Virus record (IMG/VR): IMGVR_UViG_3300008113_000177
Location: 1-56,192 of that record
Direction: 5' to 3' (one strand)
Length of the DNA: 56,192 nt
Source of the DNA: a virus
Below the pieces are notes generated by a model. It ran no database searches, was not told the DNA's origin, and saw nothing but the letters and a program-made list of their open reading frames with translations. This document shows positions 1 to 5,994 of this stretch, in pieces (the stretch's first letter is position 1; every line of letters begins with the position of its first letter). A program made the position numbers and the translations under genes.

Positions 1-202
1 AATGGAACGCGTTAGAATCCAACGTATGGAACGCGTTAGAATATCCGTCAAGGTATGCGATAGCTTCAGACGTATTACCGCAGAATTGACCCCTACCTGA
101 TTTGGTAAATAGCGTTATGACATAACCCGGCATTCCACCCTGGATTTGATGCGTTAGGTTTAACCTATCTGCCATTTTTACAATTTTATCAATTCGTGTC
201 AT
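1..202 (-). CDS. Partial small early protein, C-terminus beyond window
   Basis: The leftward frame starts at 202 with ATG, sharing four bases (ATGA) with the stop of the gene before it, and runs off the left edge after 67 codons. The visible part begins MTRIDKIVKMADRLNL and is not recognised. Its last visible residues repeat SNAFH, separated by TLD, because the DNA repeats in frame with a 24-base period at the edge. It belongs to the packed leftward small-gene operon and depends on translational coupling. The number of repeat units and the true C-terminus cannot be seen. Confidence 0.75.
   Translation of the reverse strand, partial: MTRIDKIVKMADRLNLTHQIQGGMPGYVITLFTKSGRGQFCGNTSEAIAYLDGYSNAFHTLDSNAFH
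2..42. repeat. In-frame direct repeat at the contig edge
   Basis: A 17-base unit, ATGGAACGCGTTAGAAT, occurs at 2-18 and again at 26-42, a period of 24 bases or eight codons. The window ends inside this repeat, so the edge could be an assembly break at a longer array rather than a biological end. Confidence 0.85.
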
Positions 203-480
203 GCCTGCCATTCTCCCAATTCACCCTTAAGGGTATCAATTGCAATTTGCCTATCCGATTCAAGCGTACCGATTAACGCGTACCCTGTTAATTCCCTAAC
301 TTTATCGGTGATACTTTCAAGCACTACATCCGTATCAACATACGGATATTCCGATAGGGTATGCATATACTCTGATACTTGCGCAGGATTATTGCATCCT
401 GCCAATACCGCAAATGTTACGAATTCCACGCCTTGAATTGTCTTAATACTTGTGAACAAATCAAATCCTGCCATTGTCAT
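199..480 (-). CDS. Small early protein of unknown function (93 aa)
   Basis: The gene starts at 480 with an ATGA overlap onto the stop of the upstream gene and ends with an ATGA overlap into the next one, so it is the middle of a coupled trio. The protein begins MTMAGFDLFTSI, is acidic, has no membrane segment, and carries a single cysteine in AVLAGCNNPAQ. A second ATG two codons in is an alternative start. The family is not recognised. By position and direction it is an early accessory protein. Confidence 0.8.
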   Translation of the reverse strand: MTMAGFDLFTSIKTIQGVEFVTFAVLAGCNNPAQVSEYMHTLSEYPYVDTDVVLESITDKVRELTGYALIGTLESDRQIAIDTLKGELGEWQA

Positions 481-773
481 ACTCCCAATTCCGTAACGTG
501 ATTATTTTCATCTGCGTTGAATTCATCCGCATCATTTGAAGGATAATGAAATTCACAAATGCATGAGTCGCACAAATCAAAATCAAATGCAACGCCGCGC
601 TTGACATCCGTAAAAATTACACTTTGTATATCGTTCCCAATTCGTTTACCTGCGTCAAGGTAACATGAGTCGCATCCGTACCAGCTGAAACATTTTGAAT
701 CATCGGATGTTTCACCAATTACAATAGAATCCAAAGATTCTACGTTTTGTTCTAACAAATCATAAATTGCCAT
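477..773 (-). CDS. Small acidic protein with two CDSC motifs (98 aa), possible zinc-binding fold
   Basis: The start at 773 is preceded by GAAAGGTAGGTAGA, the TAGG-type ribosome-binding leader typical of these genes. The protein holds two matching motifs, GCDSC near residues 33-37 and LCDSC near 67-71, about 34 residues apart. Two CxxC pairs would suit one structural zinc ion. The C-terminus is rich in Asp, Glu and Asn. A zinc ribbon is an inference from the cysteines only; no family is recognised. It heads a coupled trio with the two genes downstream. Confidence 0.8.
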   Translation of the reverse strand: MAIYDLLEQNVESLDSIVIGETSDDSKCFSWYGCDSCYLDAGKRIGNDIQSVIFTDVKRGVAFDFDLCDSCICEFHYPSNDADEFNADENNHVTELGV

Positions 774-794
774 TTTCTACCTACCTTTCAATAT

Positions 795-817
795 GGCAGG
801 GTAATTGATACCCTGCC
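795..817 (-). other. Leader hairpin upstream of the 98-aa gene
   Basis: GGCAGGGTA at 795-803 pairs perfectly with TACCCTGCC at 809-817 around a five-base loop. Reading leftward it is followed directly by ATATTGAAAGG, the ribosome-binding leader of the gene starting at 773. There is no T-run, so it is unlikely to be an efficient intrinsic terminator. Similar hairpins sit before other leaders at 1321-1349, 52228-52255 and 54898-54929. Confidence 0.7.
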
Positions 818-827
818 GATACTTTCC

Positions 828-965
828 CTATCTGCTGTTGTGTAGAATCCACAACCCGATATACAGCACGTAAAACGCTAGCAGGATACCTGCCGATGTT
901 GCAAAGCTTTTCAGGATAGCACGTACGCGTCTCCCTGCGTTATATGATGGTATATGGTGCATCAT
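828..965 (-). CDS. 45-aa single-span membrane protein
   Basis: This very short frame begins at 965 with ATGATG, overlapping the stop of the upstream gene by four bases, and ends at TAG at 828. The N-terminal half is basic (SYNAGRRVRAILKSF), followed by a hydrophobic helix from about residue 23 to 41 (SAGILLAFYVLYIGLW) and a short tail. That pattern predicts one membrane helix with the N-terminus inside by the positive-inside rule. Similar small membrane proteins occur at 13623, 43957 and 51850. The function is unknown; a host-membrane target is a guess. Confidence 0.65.
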   Translation of the reverse strand: MMHHIPSYNAGRRVRAILKSFATSAGILLAFYVLYIGLWILHNSR

Positions 966-1303
966 TTTGAGATACCTACCCGGTAGCAATTCAAGGCATG
1001 CACACCAAATGTTCTATCCGTACCGCAAGGGATACCATCGGCATAACTCCATACCCAATTTGTTTGGGAAATTGACGGGTAGGTAAAATTCCGCAGGATT
1101 GAATTCAATCGCGATTTCGTGGTAGCAGATTTCCGCATTGTGTAAACGGTAATGTAGCCGTTTGACATATCAATTTCTGAAATCAGATTATTGAACAAAT
1201 AAACCCGTCGATAATCACCGGCAGATACAATCCGGGTATTACCCAAATTGATATTTTTACCATCGTGTATCGCTGTTAACATTTTCTTCTCAATTACGCG
1301 CAT
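962..1303 (-). CDS. Phage protein of the TTKSRLN type, unknown function (113 aa)
   Basis: The chosen start is the ATG at 1303, with GAAAGGAAATAAA directly upstream; an in-frame TTG further out lacks a site. The protein begins MRVIEKKMLTAI and carries the string TTKSRLNSIL near residues 62-71 and a W-rich segment near 83-86. From memory, the TTKSRLN signature recurs in small uncharacterised phage proteins, including those of cyanophages; no biochemical role is known to me. It is the first gene after a leader hairpin and is coupled to the 45-aa membrane protein downstream. Confidence 0.78.
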   Translation of the reverse strand: MRVIEKKMLTAIHDGKNINLGNTRIVSAGDYRRVYLFNNLISEIDMSNGYITVYTMRKSATTKSRLNSILRNFTYPSISQTNWVWSYADGIPCGTDRTFGVHALNCYRVGISK

Positions 1304-1320
1304 TTTATTTCCTTTCAATA

Positions 1321-1349
1321 CCTGCCGATACTTTGTGGATATCGGCAGG
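1321..1349 (-). other. Leader hairpin upstream of the TTKSRLN gene
   Basis: CCTGCCGATA at 1321-1330 pairs perfectly with TATCGGCAGG at 1340-1349 around nine bases. In the leftward transcript it lies just before TATTGAAAGG, the ribosome-binding site of the gene starting at 1303. It may be an RNA-processing site or protect the downstream message from decay; no U-tract follows. Confidence 0.7.
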
Positions 1350-1360
1350 TAGTAAACCGA

Positions 1361-1606
1361 TTAATCCCTTGTGATACTTTCCAACCGATTGTTAACAAAG
1401 TCGTATTCCGTAGAATCCCAAATACCACCGGTGGTGTTGAAGTCGTAAGACGTTCCGTCAATAGTGCAACCCGTTATAGCGTTGGAACGGATTAATGATG
1501 TAACGGTGTCTGCCGTAGCCAGAGAGCTTTTAATTGTCATAGGGGAACGTTGCAGACTTGCATACAATGCCAGTCGTAACAATTCCGCTTTGTACGCTTT
1601 GTTCAC
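1361..1606 (-). CDS. Small early protein of unknown function (81 aa)
   Basis: The start codon is GTG at 1606, overlapping the upstream stop as GTGA. GGAAAGGTTATCACAAA just before it gives a usable ribosome-binding site. The N-terminal half is helical and basic (NKAYKAELLRLALYASLQR), and the rest is polar and rich in Thr, Ser and Asp. There is no cysteine cluster and no membrane helix. The family is not recognised. It is translated as a coupled pair with the gene before it. Confidence 0.75.
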   Translation of the reverse strand: MNKAYKAELLRLALYASLQRSPMTIKSSLATADTVTSLIRSNAITGCTIDGTSYDFNTTGGIWDSTEYDFVNNRLESITRD

Positions 1607-1788
1607 TTTGTGATAACCTTTCCTGCCGTACCGGTAGTATGGAAATTGAGGTATCCACCACGCGACGAATAACGGGTAATTGTTCCGTTGTTAAGAAAGT
1701 GTGTAATGGTGCCAAGTCCTAGTGCGTAGCCGTCAAGCTTGACTTTATCGGCGGGGAACATCTTTCCGTTCCAAGATAACCAATTCAT
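1603..1788 (-). CDS. First gene of the left-end operon, unknown function (61 aa)
   Basis: The start is taken as ATG at 1788 because GGAAAGG lies eight bases upstream; a GTG at 1821 would give an N-terminal extension without a site. The protein begins MNWLSWNGKMFPADKV and is small, aromatic-rich and basic, with alternating Thr, Ser and Gly that suggest a beta-rich fold. It is the promoter-proximal gene, about 40 bases from a predicted -10 box and downstream of the operator at 1855-1870. The family is not recognised. Confidence 0.72.
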   Translation of the reverse strand: MNWLSWNGKMFPADKVKLDGYALGLGTITHFLNNGTITRYSSRGGYLNFHTTGTAGKVITK

Positions 1789-1826
1789 TGTAGTGACCTT
1801 TCCAGTCGGTATTTCTAACACACTGG

Positions 1827-1870
1827 ATTGTACAGTATAAGCACGTTATGCCAGTGTGAACAATTTCACG
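1827..1870 (-). promoter_or_regulatory. Leftward early promoter with CRP/GlxR-like operator (site D)
   Basis: TGTGAACAATTTCACG at 1855-1870 is a near-perfect TGTGA-N6-TCACA inverted repeat. On the leftward strand a TACAAT -10 box lies at 1827-1832, 33 bases from the operator centre, with a poor -35; a TATACT at 1834-1839 is an alternative. The same arrangement occurs at three right-end promoters with 34-base spacing. Such spacing equals class II activator placement around -42. Confidence 0.6.
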
Positions 1871-2208
1871 CGCCCAAAGCTTGACAATGGAATATGTCTG
1901 CCGTATCACGCGCGCGCGTTCCGTTCTATACACAATTGTTGTATACCCTGCTATCGGTTTACAAAGCTTTGTACCTGCAGCGGAACGTACCAGCTGCATT
2001 CTCCAATCTGCGGACTAGGTAAGAAATGAGGACTCCCTTTTTTCCAATCTGCTGACTAGGGGGAGGGGGGTAAGGCAAGCACCCACCCCAGTGCGCAGTG
2101 TGGTAGGGGGGGACTCCGACATCTACATCTCTATACTATCCACATCTCTATTTCTCCCATCGTAGAAACTAACTCATCCTACTACATACTTGCATAGTGT
2201 AATAACTA

Positions 2209-2221
2209 GAAAGATTCTTTC
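2209..2221. promoter_or_regulatory. Palindrome GAAAGA-T-TCTTTC, candidate operator
   Basis: A perfect 6+1+6 palindrome. The same sequence with A at the centre lies at 5278-5290 in another divergent control region. Two copies of a 13-base palindrome in two control regions suggest a shared DNA-binding protein, which remains unknown. Confidence 0.45.
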
Positions 2222-2415
2222 CTATCTATCTACTCCAATTGTAAGGTGTGCAAATATTGTTAGATTCAATATATACGCAAGTAGAAGATTGGTAGATGGT
2301 GCTGTAATAGCGTGTTCAGTAAGGCTAGCGTATGGTGTGCGTATCGAGGTAGTGCTATCCAGATAAGCTTGTAGTACGCCCACGTACTTCGTACGGATGG
2401 ATAGATATTATCCAG

Positions 2416-2444
2416 TTGGTGGATAGATTGTAAGGTTGTAGTAT
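2416..2444 (+). promoter_or_regulatory. Leaderless promoter of the SNase-like gene
   Basis: TTGGTG at 2416-2421 and TAGTAT at 2439-2444 are 17 bases apart, and exactly six bases (GTCCCT) separate the -10 box from the ATG at 2451. No ribosome-binding site is present, so transcription would begin at or next to the start codon. Confidence 0.6.
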
Positions 2445-2450
2445 GTCCCT

Positions 2451-2813
2451 ATGAGTATAAAGACTAGCCTCTATCAGTACGCTTTACGTCACATACGTGT
2501 TGTTGACGGCGATACGTTAGAAGGTGATATAGACCTTGGATTCAACGTAGAACTGAAGGGTGTGAAGGTACGCCTGGAAGGTATTGACTGCCCTGAAAAG
2601 AGTACACCTGAAGGTATTGCATCACGTGACTTTACGTCTCAATGGATATGTGCAGCTGAGAGTGAGTGTAAGACGGTAGTCATCAACGTAAAGAACCATA
2701 AGCGTGACAAGTACGGTCGTATCCTAGGAGTAGTTACGGTAGACGGTCAGAGCTTGACTGATGTGCTGCTTATCAACGAGTTAGGTAAGCCATATAGCGG
2801 GGGTAAAAGGTAG
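2451..2813 (+). CDS. Staphylococcal-nuclease-like (thermonuclease) protein
   Basis: This 120-residue protein matches the SNase fold in order: VVDGDT near residue 17-22 (calcium-binding aspartates), VRLEGIDCPE near 40-49 (catalytic arginine and the conserved turn), and DKYGRILG near 85-92. Family members cut DNA and RNA using calcium. No signal peptide is present, so it would act in the host cytoplasm, perhaps degrading host DNA or processing phage DNA. It is slightly short at the C-terminus compared with the staphylococcal enzyme. The start is leaderless, six bases after a -10 box, and an intrinsic terminator follows. Confidence 0.85.
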   Translation: MSIKTSLYQYALRHIRVVDGDTLEGDIDLGFNVELKGVKVRLEGIDCPEKSTPEGIASRDFTSQWICAAESECKTVVINVKNHKRDKYGRILGVVTVDGQSLTDVLLINELGKPYSGGKR

Positions 2814-2880
2814 AAGGTATACTGTTATTGCCACCGCAAGGTGAGCATCAACAAGAACAACAACTCACAACCAAACAGGA

Positions 2881-2927
2881 AAGTCCTCTAAGCGTAACTT
2901 GAAATTGCGTAACTAGAGGGCTTTTTT
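2881..2927 (+). terminator. Intrinsic terminator after the nuclease gene
   Basis: AAGTCCTCTA at 2881-2890 pairs with TAGAGGGCTT at the other side of a loop and is followed by a run of six T. Inside the loop GCGTAACT is repeated directly. It should stop rightward transcription from the nuclease promoter. Confidence 0.8.
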
Positions 2928-2929
2928 GG

Positions 2930-3278
2930 TGCTAGTCGATACAGGCATACCAGCTAATCCAGCACAGTTGATTATTTAATCCCAACAAATTGATATGCCT
3001 GTATCTTCGAACAGTTGAAAGGTTTTCTGGAATCTTTCTTTTTTAGTTCACTATCTCTCGATAGCAAACATAGTATACATCCATACTGGTACAGTTACCA
3101 TTAAATGATACAATTAACAGTAAGAACTACTCGCTACCCACGCAACGGTTGCCTATAAGCCTGGCGGCAGTTTGCTCTTAGTATTAGGAGTAAGACGGTT
3201 GGAGTCCGTCAGTAGTTCGAGTGTGTGCTGGTATTAATAACCTTGGATTGGTAACTGATGCCAGCACATACAATATTG
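2930..3278. other. Structured non-coding region between nuclease and methyltransferase
   Basis: No gene is visible in about 350 bases. A perfect 12-base inverted repeat, GATACAGGCATA at 2938-2949 and TATGCCTGTATC at 2994-3005, encloses 44 bases. A TGATACAAT sequence near 3105-3115 looks like an extended -10 box. Further on are GACGG/CCGTC around 3194-3210 and TGTGCTGG/CCAGCACA enclosing 29 bases near 3224-3269. The density of stems suggests a small RNA or a terminator cluster for the leftward methyltransferase operon. Confidence 0.45.
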
Positions 3279-4574
3279 TCAGACTTGCTTATTTATCTCG
3301 TGCTGAATACGCTTTTCAGCTATCTTGAGATACTCTTCGTCAAGCTCACAGCCTATAAAGTTTACACCTTCAAGCATTGCTGCCTTACCAGTAGTACCAC
3401 TACCCATAAAGGGGTCTAATACTGTACCCCCACGTCTAGTTACCATTCGTACTAGATAACGCATGAGGTCGGTAGGCTTTACTGTTGGATGGTGGTTTGC
3501 AGCTACGCTGTCGTTGCGCTGGTAGGCTGTCTCGTTACGTACTTCTCTACCATCATGTGAATATTGCTTAGGTTCTAGGTCTTCAAGTCCTTCGTTACGG
3601 TCACGCTTATTTGATTTAGAGCAGTAGAAGAAACGTGCAGCTGAACCACTTGATGTATCGCTGGCTAGTCGTTTTGGCGATGTAGGCTTACCGTTATTGT
3701 TAAAGTGCCTAGCACCATCAGTTTGTACCCAGGCTCCACCCTTAGTGTCAGGGAATAGGTCTAAGACCTCTTGTGAGCCATCATGTATGAAGTTAGCTCC
3801 CCATCTGCCTAATGGGTTAGCAGGATTAGCACCTGATAGGTCACTGCTGTTCTTCCACGAGTTGTCCATTACGCCACCACGCTCACGTATCTTATCTACG
3901 CCAGCAGATAACTTATTGAAGTCATCTTCATCCATAGGAACACGTGTAGCATCGATGTTGATAGCACCTACACCCCACTTGAGTACGTTATTAGTTACTG
4001 TACCCTCTAGTGGCTTACGTGCCATAGTGATTGGCTCAGAGGCGGGTTTAAGAGCTGTCCCCCAGCCTTGCCAATTCTTTGCTTCATCAGTAAGTGGTTC
4101 GTATGGAGTGACCTCATTACTGGTCAACTTGTTCTCTTTATCGACGTCTGAAGCTTGATACGTAGACGCTGTAGGGATTGCTCTACCCCGATTAGGGTGA
4201 CCAAATGACTTGTCTATGGCACAACTTACGTTATGAGATTTAGGGAATCCGCTACTGTAGACCCAAGCAATCATGTCACGTATTTCAAACCCAGCATCTT
4301 CGATGTTGACAGCCATTCGATGCTGCGTACGAGTACCTGCAAACGATAGGAGGTAACCACCAGGCTTGAGTACACGTAGGCATTCACGCCATATCTCAAC
4401 GGAAGGTACGTCATAATCCCACTTCTTGGACATGAAGGATATACCGTACGGTGGGTCAGTAACAATAGAGTCTATGCTGTTATCTGGGTACGTCTTTAGG
4501 GTGTCTAAGCAGTTGCCAAGATGTAATTGAAATCGTGGAATATCACCAGTTTGTAATTGTGTAGGGTCTACCAT
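3279..4574 (-). CDS. Site-specific DNA methyltransferase (N6-adenine or N4-cytosine type, beta class)
   Basis: The 431-residue protein has the catalytic motif TDPPYGISF at about residues 39-47 and the S-adenosylmethionine motif LDPFMGSGTTGKA near 391-403, in the circularly permuted order of beta-class enzymes of the N4/N6 methylase family. A long target-recognition region lies between, about residues 110-340. DPPY is more usual for adenine than cytosine methylation. The likely role is to mark phage DNA against host restriction. No cognate endonuclease is next to it. It overlaps the Tad2-like gene upstream and is the last gene of a three-gene leftward operon. Confidence 0.9.
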   Translation of the reverse strand: MVDPTQLQTGDIPRFQLHLGNCLDTLKTYPDNSIDSIVTDPPYGISFMSKKWDYDVPSVEIWRECLRVLKPGGYLLSFAGTRTQHRMAVNIEDAGFEIRDMIAWVYSSGFPKSHNVSCAIDKSFGHPNRGRAIPTASTYQASDVDKENKLTSNEVTPYEPLTDEAKNWQGWGTALKPASEPITMARKPLEGTVTNNVLKWGVGAINIDATRVPMDEDDFNKLSAGVDKIRERGGVMDNSWKNSSDLSGANPANPLGRWGANFIHDGSQEVLDLFPDTKGGAWVQTDGARHFNNNGKPTSPKRLASDTSSGSAARFFYCSKSNKRDRNEGLEDLEPKQYSHDGREVRNETAYQRNDSVAANHHPTVKPTDLMRYLVRMVTRRGGTVLDPFMGSGTTGKAAMLEGVNFIGCELDEEYLKIAEKRIQHEINKQV

Positions 4575-4783
4575 ACTGGTTCTTCTACTACAATCCAGTC
4601 ATCAGCAAAGAAACAATCTTGTGGAAGAGTAAGGGACTCCATCATAGTCTCTGCTTCTGGTGTCTTCATAACAAAGCAGTTGAAGCCTTCTGACCACCTA
4701 AGTAGCAGTTGGTCACTACCCCAGTGAACACGACTTACGACCTTGCCATACACAATATCTTTATGGATTTCCCCAAATGTCAT
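4568..4783 (-). CDS. Tad2-like (DUF2829) protein, putative anti-Thoeris factor
   Basis: The 71-residue protein starts MTFGEIHKDIVYGKVVSRVHW and ends with FADDWIVVEEP. This follows the DUF2829 layout: an MxFGEA-like start with a GK-V-R-W segment, a central FVMKT strand, and a D-x-x-A-x-DW close. Tad2, the studied member, binds and sequesters the cyclic ADP-ribose signal that activates Thoeris immunity. Whether this copy binds a signal is inference. It sits three bases after DUF5872 and overlaps the methyltransferase, so all three are probably one transcript of counter-defence genes. A second DUF2829-like protein is at 43506. Confidence 0.75.
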   Translation of the reverse strand: MTFGEIHKDIVYGKVVSRVHWGSDQLLLRWSEGFNCFVMKTPEAETMMESLTLPQDCFFADDWIVVEEPVW

Positions 4784-4786
4784 ATG

Positions 4787-5173
4787 TCAACGAAACTTAG
4801 CAACTTTCTTGGCAATGGACTTAGGTTGTGCAACAAACTGCTTGCCAGTTTTGTTGCCCTCTGCCTTGGCTTTATTGGTTGCTGCCTTTTCACCAGGGCT
4901 AAGTGTTGACCAAGCTTTGTCTGGTAGATACCGCTTCTTACCCTCTGAAGGTGTGCTATCACTAGTGCGCCACTTCTGGTCTGTCCACTTTGCTAGACTG
5001 TTATCAGCCTTCTTTGGACCTTCGTAACCACCACCTGAAGCCTTGTATTTCTGTACTGCCAGCTGCGCTTTACGGGCTGACCATTCACCTGAATCACCAC
5101 CCTTAGATGATGACTTTACGTCACTTACTACCTTACTCCAAAGTGTCGGGTTAGTCTTTTTAGCGGTACTCAT
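4787..5173 (-). CDS. DUF5872-like basic protein (128 aa)
   Basis: The sequence shows the hallmarks of a short lysine-rich family found in phages and large DNA viruses: NPTLWSKV near residue 8, SARKAQLAVQKYK near 32-44, SLAKWTDQKW near 59-68, then KRYLP and LSPGEKAATNKAK. It is strongly basic and soluble. No biochemical function is known to me for the family; nucleic-acid binding is suggested only by charge. The start is leaderless, six bases after TAAAAT. It is the promoter-proximal gene of the operon with the Tad2-like and methyltransferase genes. Confidence 0.75.
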   Translation of the reverse strand: MSTAKKTNPTLWSKVVSDVKSSSKGGDSGEWSARKAQLAVQKYKASGGGYEGPKKADNSLAKWTDQKWRTSDSTPSEGKKRYLPDKAWSTLSPGEKAATNKAKAEGNKTGKQFVAQPKSIAKKVAKFR

Positions 5174-5179
5174 ATAGCG

Positions 5180-5185
5180 ATTTTA
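5180..5185 (-). promoter_or_regulatory. -10 box TAAAAT of the DUF5872 operon, leaderless
   Basis: Leftward TAAAAT is followed by exactly six bases (CGCTAT) and the ATG at 5173. No ribosome-binding site lies between or close upstream. Confidence 0.55.
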
Positions 5186-5251
5186 TCCTGTTATTTTGCC
5201 AATATTTAGGTGTTTACGCACGTGCGAAATATAGTAAATCCCGACAGTTGT

Positions 5252-5369
5252 GGGGGAAAGTATTTTTAGGGGTATTGGAAAGAATCTTTCCTTCCCCGGT
5301 TATTGAGGGGGAAAGAATTTAGTACCCCTATTAACAAGAGAGATTAATATACATATTACATATGTATAT
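5252..5369. other. Candidate replication origin: iteron block plus AT-rich palindrome
   Basis: GGGGGAAAGTATTTT starts at 5252 and a related GGGGGAAAGAATTT at 5307, followed by AGTACCCC. The same elements occur inside the initiator gene near 47050-47137 on the other strand. Next to the block, ATATACATA at 5347-5355 and TATGTATAT at 5361-5369 form a perfect hairpin in an AT-only-like stretch that could melt easily. Iterons beside an AT-rich element are the usual make-up of an initiator-dependent origin. A regulatory role instead is possible. Confidence 0.55.
5278..5290. promoter_or_regulatory. Palindrome GAAAGA-A-TCTTTC, candidate operator
   Basis: A perfect 6+1+6 palindrome differing only at the centre base from the one at 2209-2221. 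It lies within the origin-like block, between divergent leaderless genes. Confidence 0.45.
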
Positions 5370-5396
5370 ATATTAATACGCGCGTAGAGCTTATGT

Positions 5397-5402
5397 TATG
5401 AT
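5397..5402 (+). promoter_or_regulatory. -10 box TATGAT of the HNH gene, leaderless
   Basis: TATGAT is followed by six bases (TTGGCT) and the ATG at 5409, with no ribosome-binding site. Confidence 0.55.
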
Positions 5403-5408
5403 TTGGCT

Positions 5409-5666
5409 ATGCCATACGTAAACAAAGAGAGACCCTACAAAAAAGAATACGCACAGCAAGTCGCTAGAGGTGAACACCCTACCCGTATGGAACGCCAGAA
5501 GGCTCGTAGAGCTATGGACGCTAACGGGGTAGACCGTAAGGGTAAAGACATCGACCACAAGAAACCTCTTTCAAAGGGTGGTACTAATGCACCTTCCAAC
5601 CTACGGTTGGTGAAACCTGCGACCAATCGCAGTTTCAAAAGAAACCCTGATAGAAGCGTCAAGTAA
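5409..5666 (+). CDS. HNH endonuclease (85 aa)
   Basis: The core DIDHKKPLSKGGTNAPSNL near residues 47-65 contains the HNH metal-binding histidines and asparagine, with a final TNRS. The upstream part is basic and helical (ERQKARRAMDANGV). Such small proteins nick or cut DNA; phage versions may be homing nucleases or assist the terminase. This one is far from terL. The ATG at 5409 is chosen over a TTG two codons earlier because the -10 box ends six bases before it. It is probably a single-gene transcript. Confidence 0.88.
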   Translation: MPYVNKERPYKKEYAQQVARGEHPTRMERQKARRAMDANGVDRKGKDIDHKKPLSKGGTNAPSNLRLVKPATNRSFKRNPDRSVK

Positions 5667-5675
5667 GTATTGTGA

Positions 5676-5705
5676 TATACTGTCACTGATGACAGGTTCC
5701 TGTCA
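5676..5705 (+). promoter_or_regulatory. Extended -10 promoter with a start-site palindrome
   Basis: TGATATACT gives an extended -10 box (TATACT at 5676-5681) without a clear -35. Just downstream TGACAGG-TT-CCTGTCA at 5690-5705 is a perfect palindrome over the expected start of transcription. It could be a repressor site or a 5' hairpin. The ribosome-binding site AGAGGAG follows for the gene at 5719. Confidence 0.5.
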
Positions 5706-5718
5706 GAGGAGTACAGTG

Positions 5719-5994
5719 ATGAAAGTTATTTCCTTTTCAAGGGATTCGGATGCAGAGGTTGAAATCAACCCTAAGGTTCCTGGAACCTATGATGTCTCAA
5801 TCAAAACGGTAGATAGCACTGAGATGGTATCGGCTGTATCAGCTGGTGAAGCGTGGATGTATATCCGCAACTACGATGCAAAAGTTCCTATGAAGATTAT
5901 GCTTGACTTTGCTGAGTTGGCTATTCGCTCGATGCAAGTTACAAACCAACCGTACACAGTTGTTTTGAATCCAGAGGTTACAGATGCTGAATAG
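5719..5994 (+). CDS. Small acidic protein upstream of ssb, unknown (91 aa)
   Basis: The start is the ATG after AGAGGAGTACAGTG. The protein begins MKVISFSRDSDAEVEI, alternates short strands and one helix, and has no cysteine or membrane segment. It overlaps ssb by eleven bases and shares its promoter, so a role in DNA replication or recombination is possible by context only. The family is not recognised. Confidence 0.75.
   Translation: MKVISFSRDSDAEVEINPKVPGTYDVSIKTVDSTEMVSAVSAGEAWMYIRNYDAKVPMKIMLDFAELAIRSMQVTNQPYTVVLNPEVTDAE

Larger units (their letters stand above)
1871..2450. other. Divergent intergenic control region, no gene seen
   Basis: About 580 bases separate the leftward operon from the rightward nuclease, and no convincing frame is open. 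The region holds a near-identical 17-base direct repeat (CCAATCTGCGGACTAGG at 2003-2019, 16 of 17 matching at 2044-2060), a perfect palindrome TACAAAGCTTTGTA near 1960, a G-rich stretch near 2058-2075, and a 13-base palindrome at 2209-2221. The G-rich stretch faintly resembles the iterons at 5.25 and 47.1 kb. It is probably a regulatory hub. Confidence 0.6.

Noticed and set aside
3159-3171. GCCTGGCGGCAGT, identical to a piece of bacterial 5S rRNA
   Set aside because: Only about 13 bases match, and the following sequence does not continue as 5S rRNA.
3194-3221. tRNA-like anticodon stem (GACGG/CCGTC around TTGGAGT) followed by TTCGAGT
   Set aside because: The T-stem does not pair and no acceptor stem or D-arm fits, so it is not a tRNA.
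3697-4158. Open rightward frame of 153 codons
   Set aside because: It is antisense to the methyltransferase recognition region, with Ser/Pro-rich composition typical of a shadow frame.
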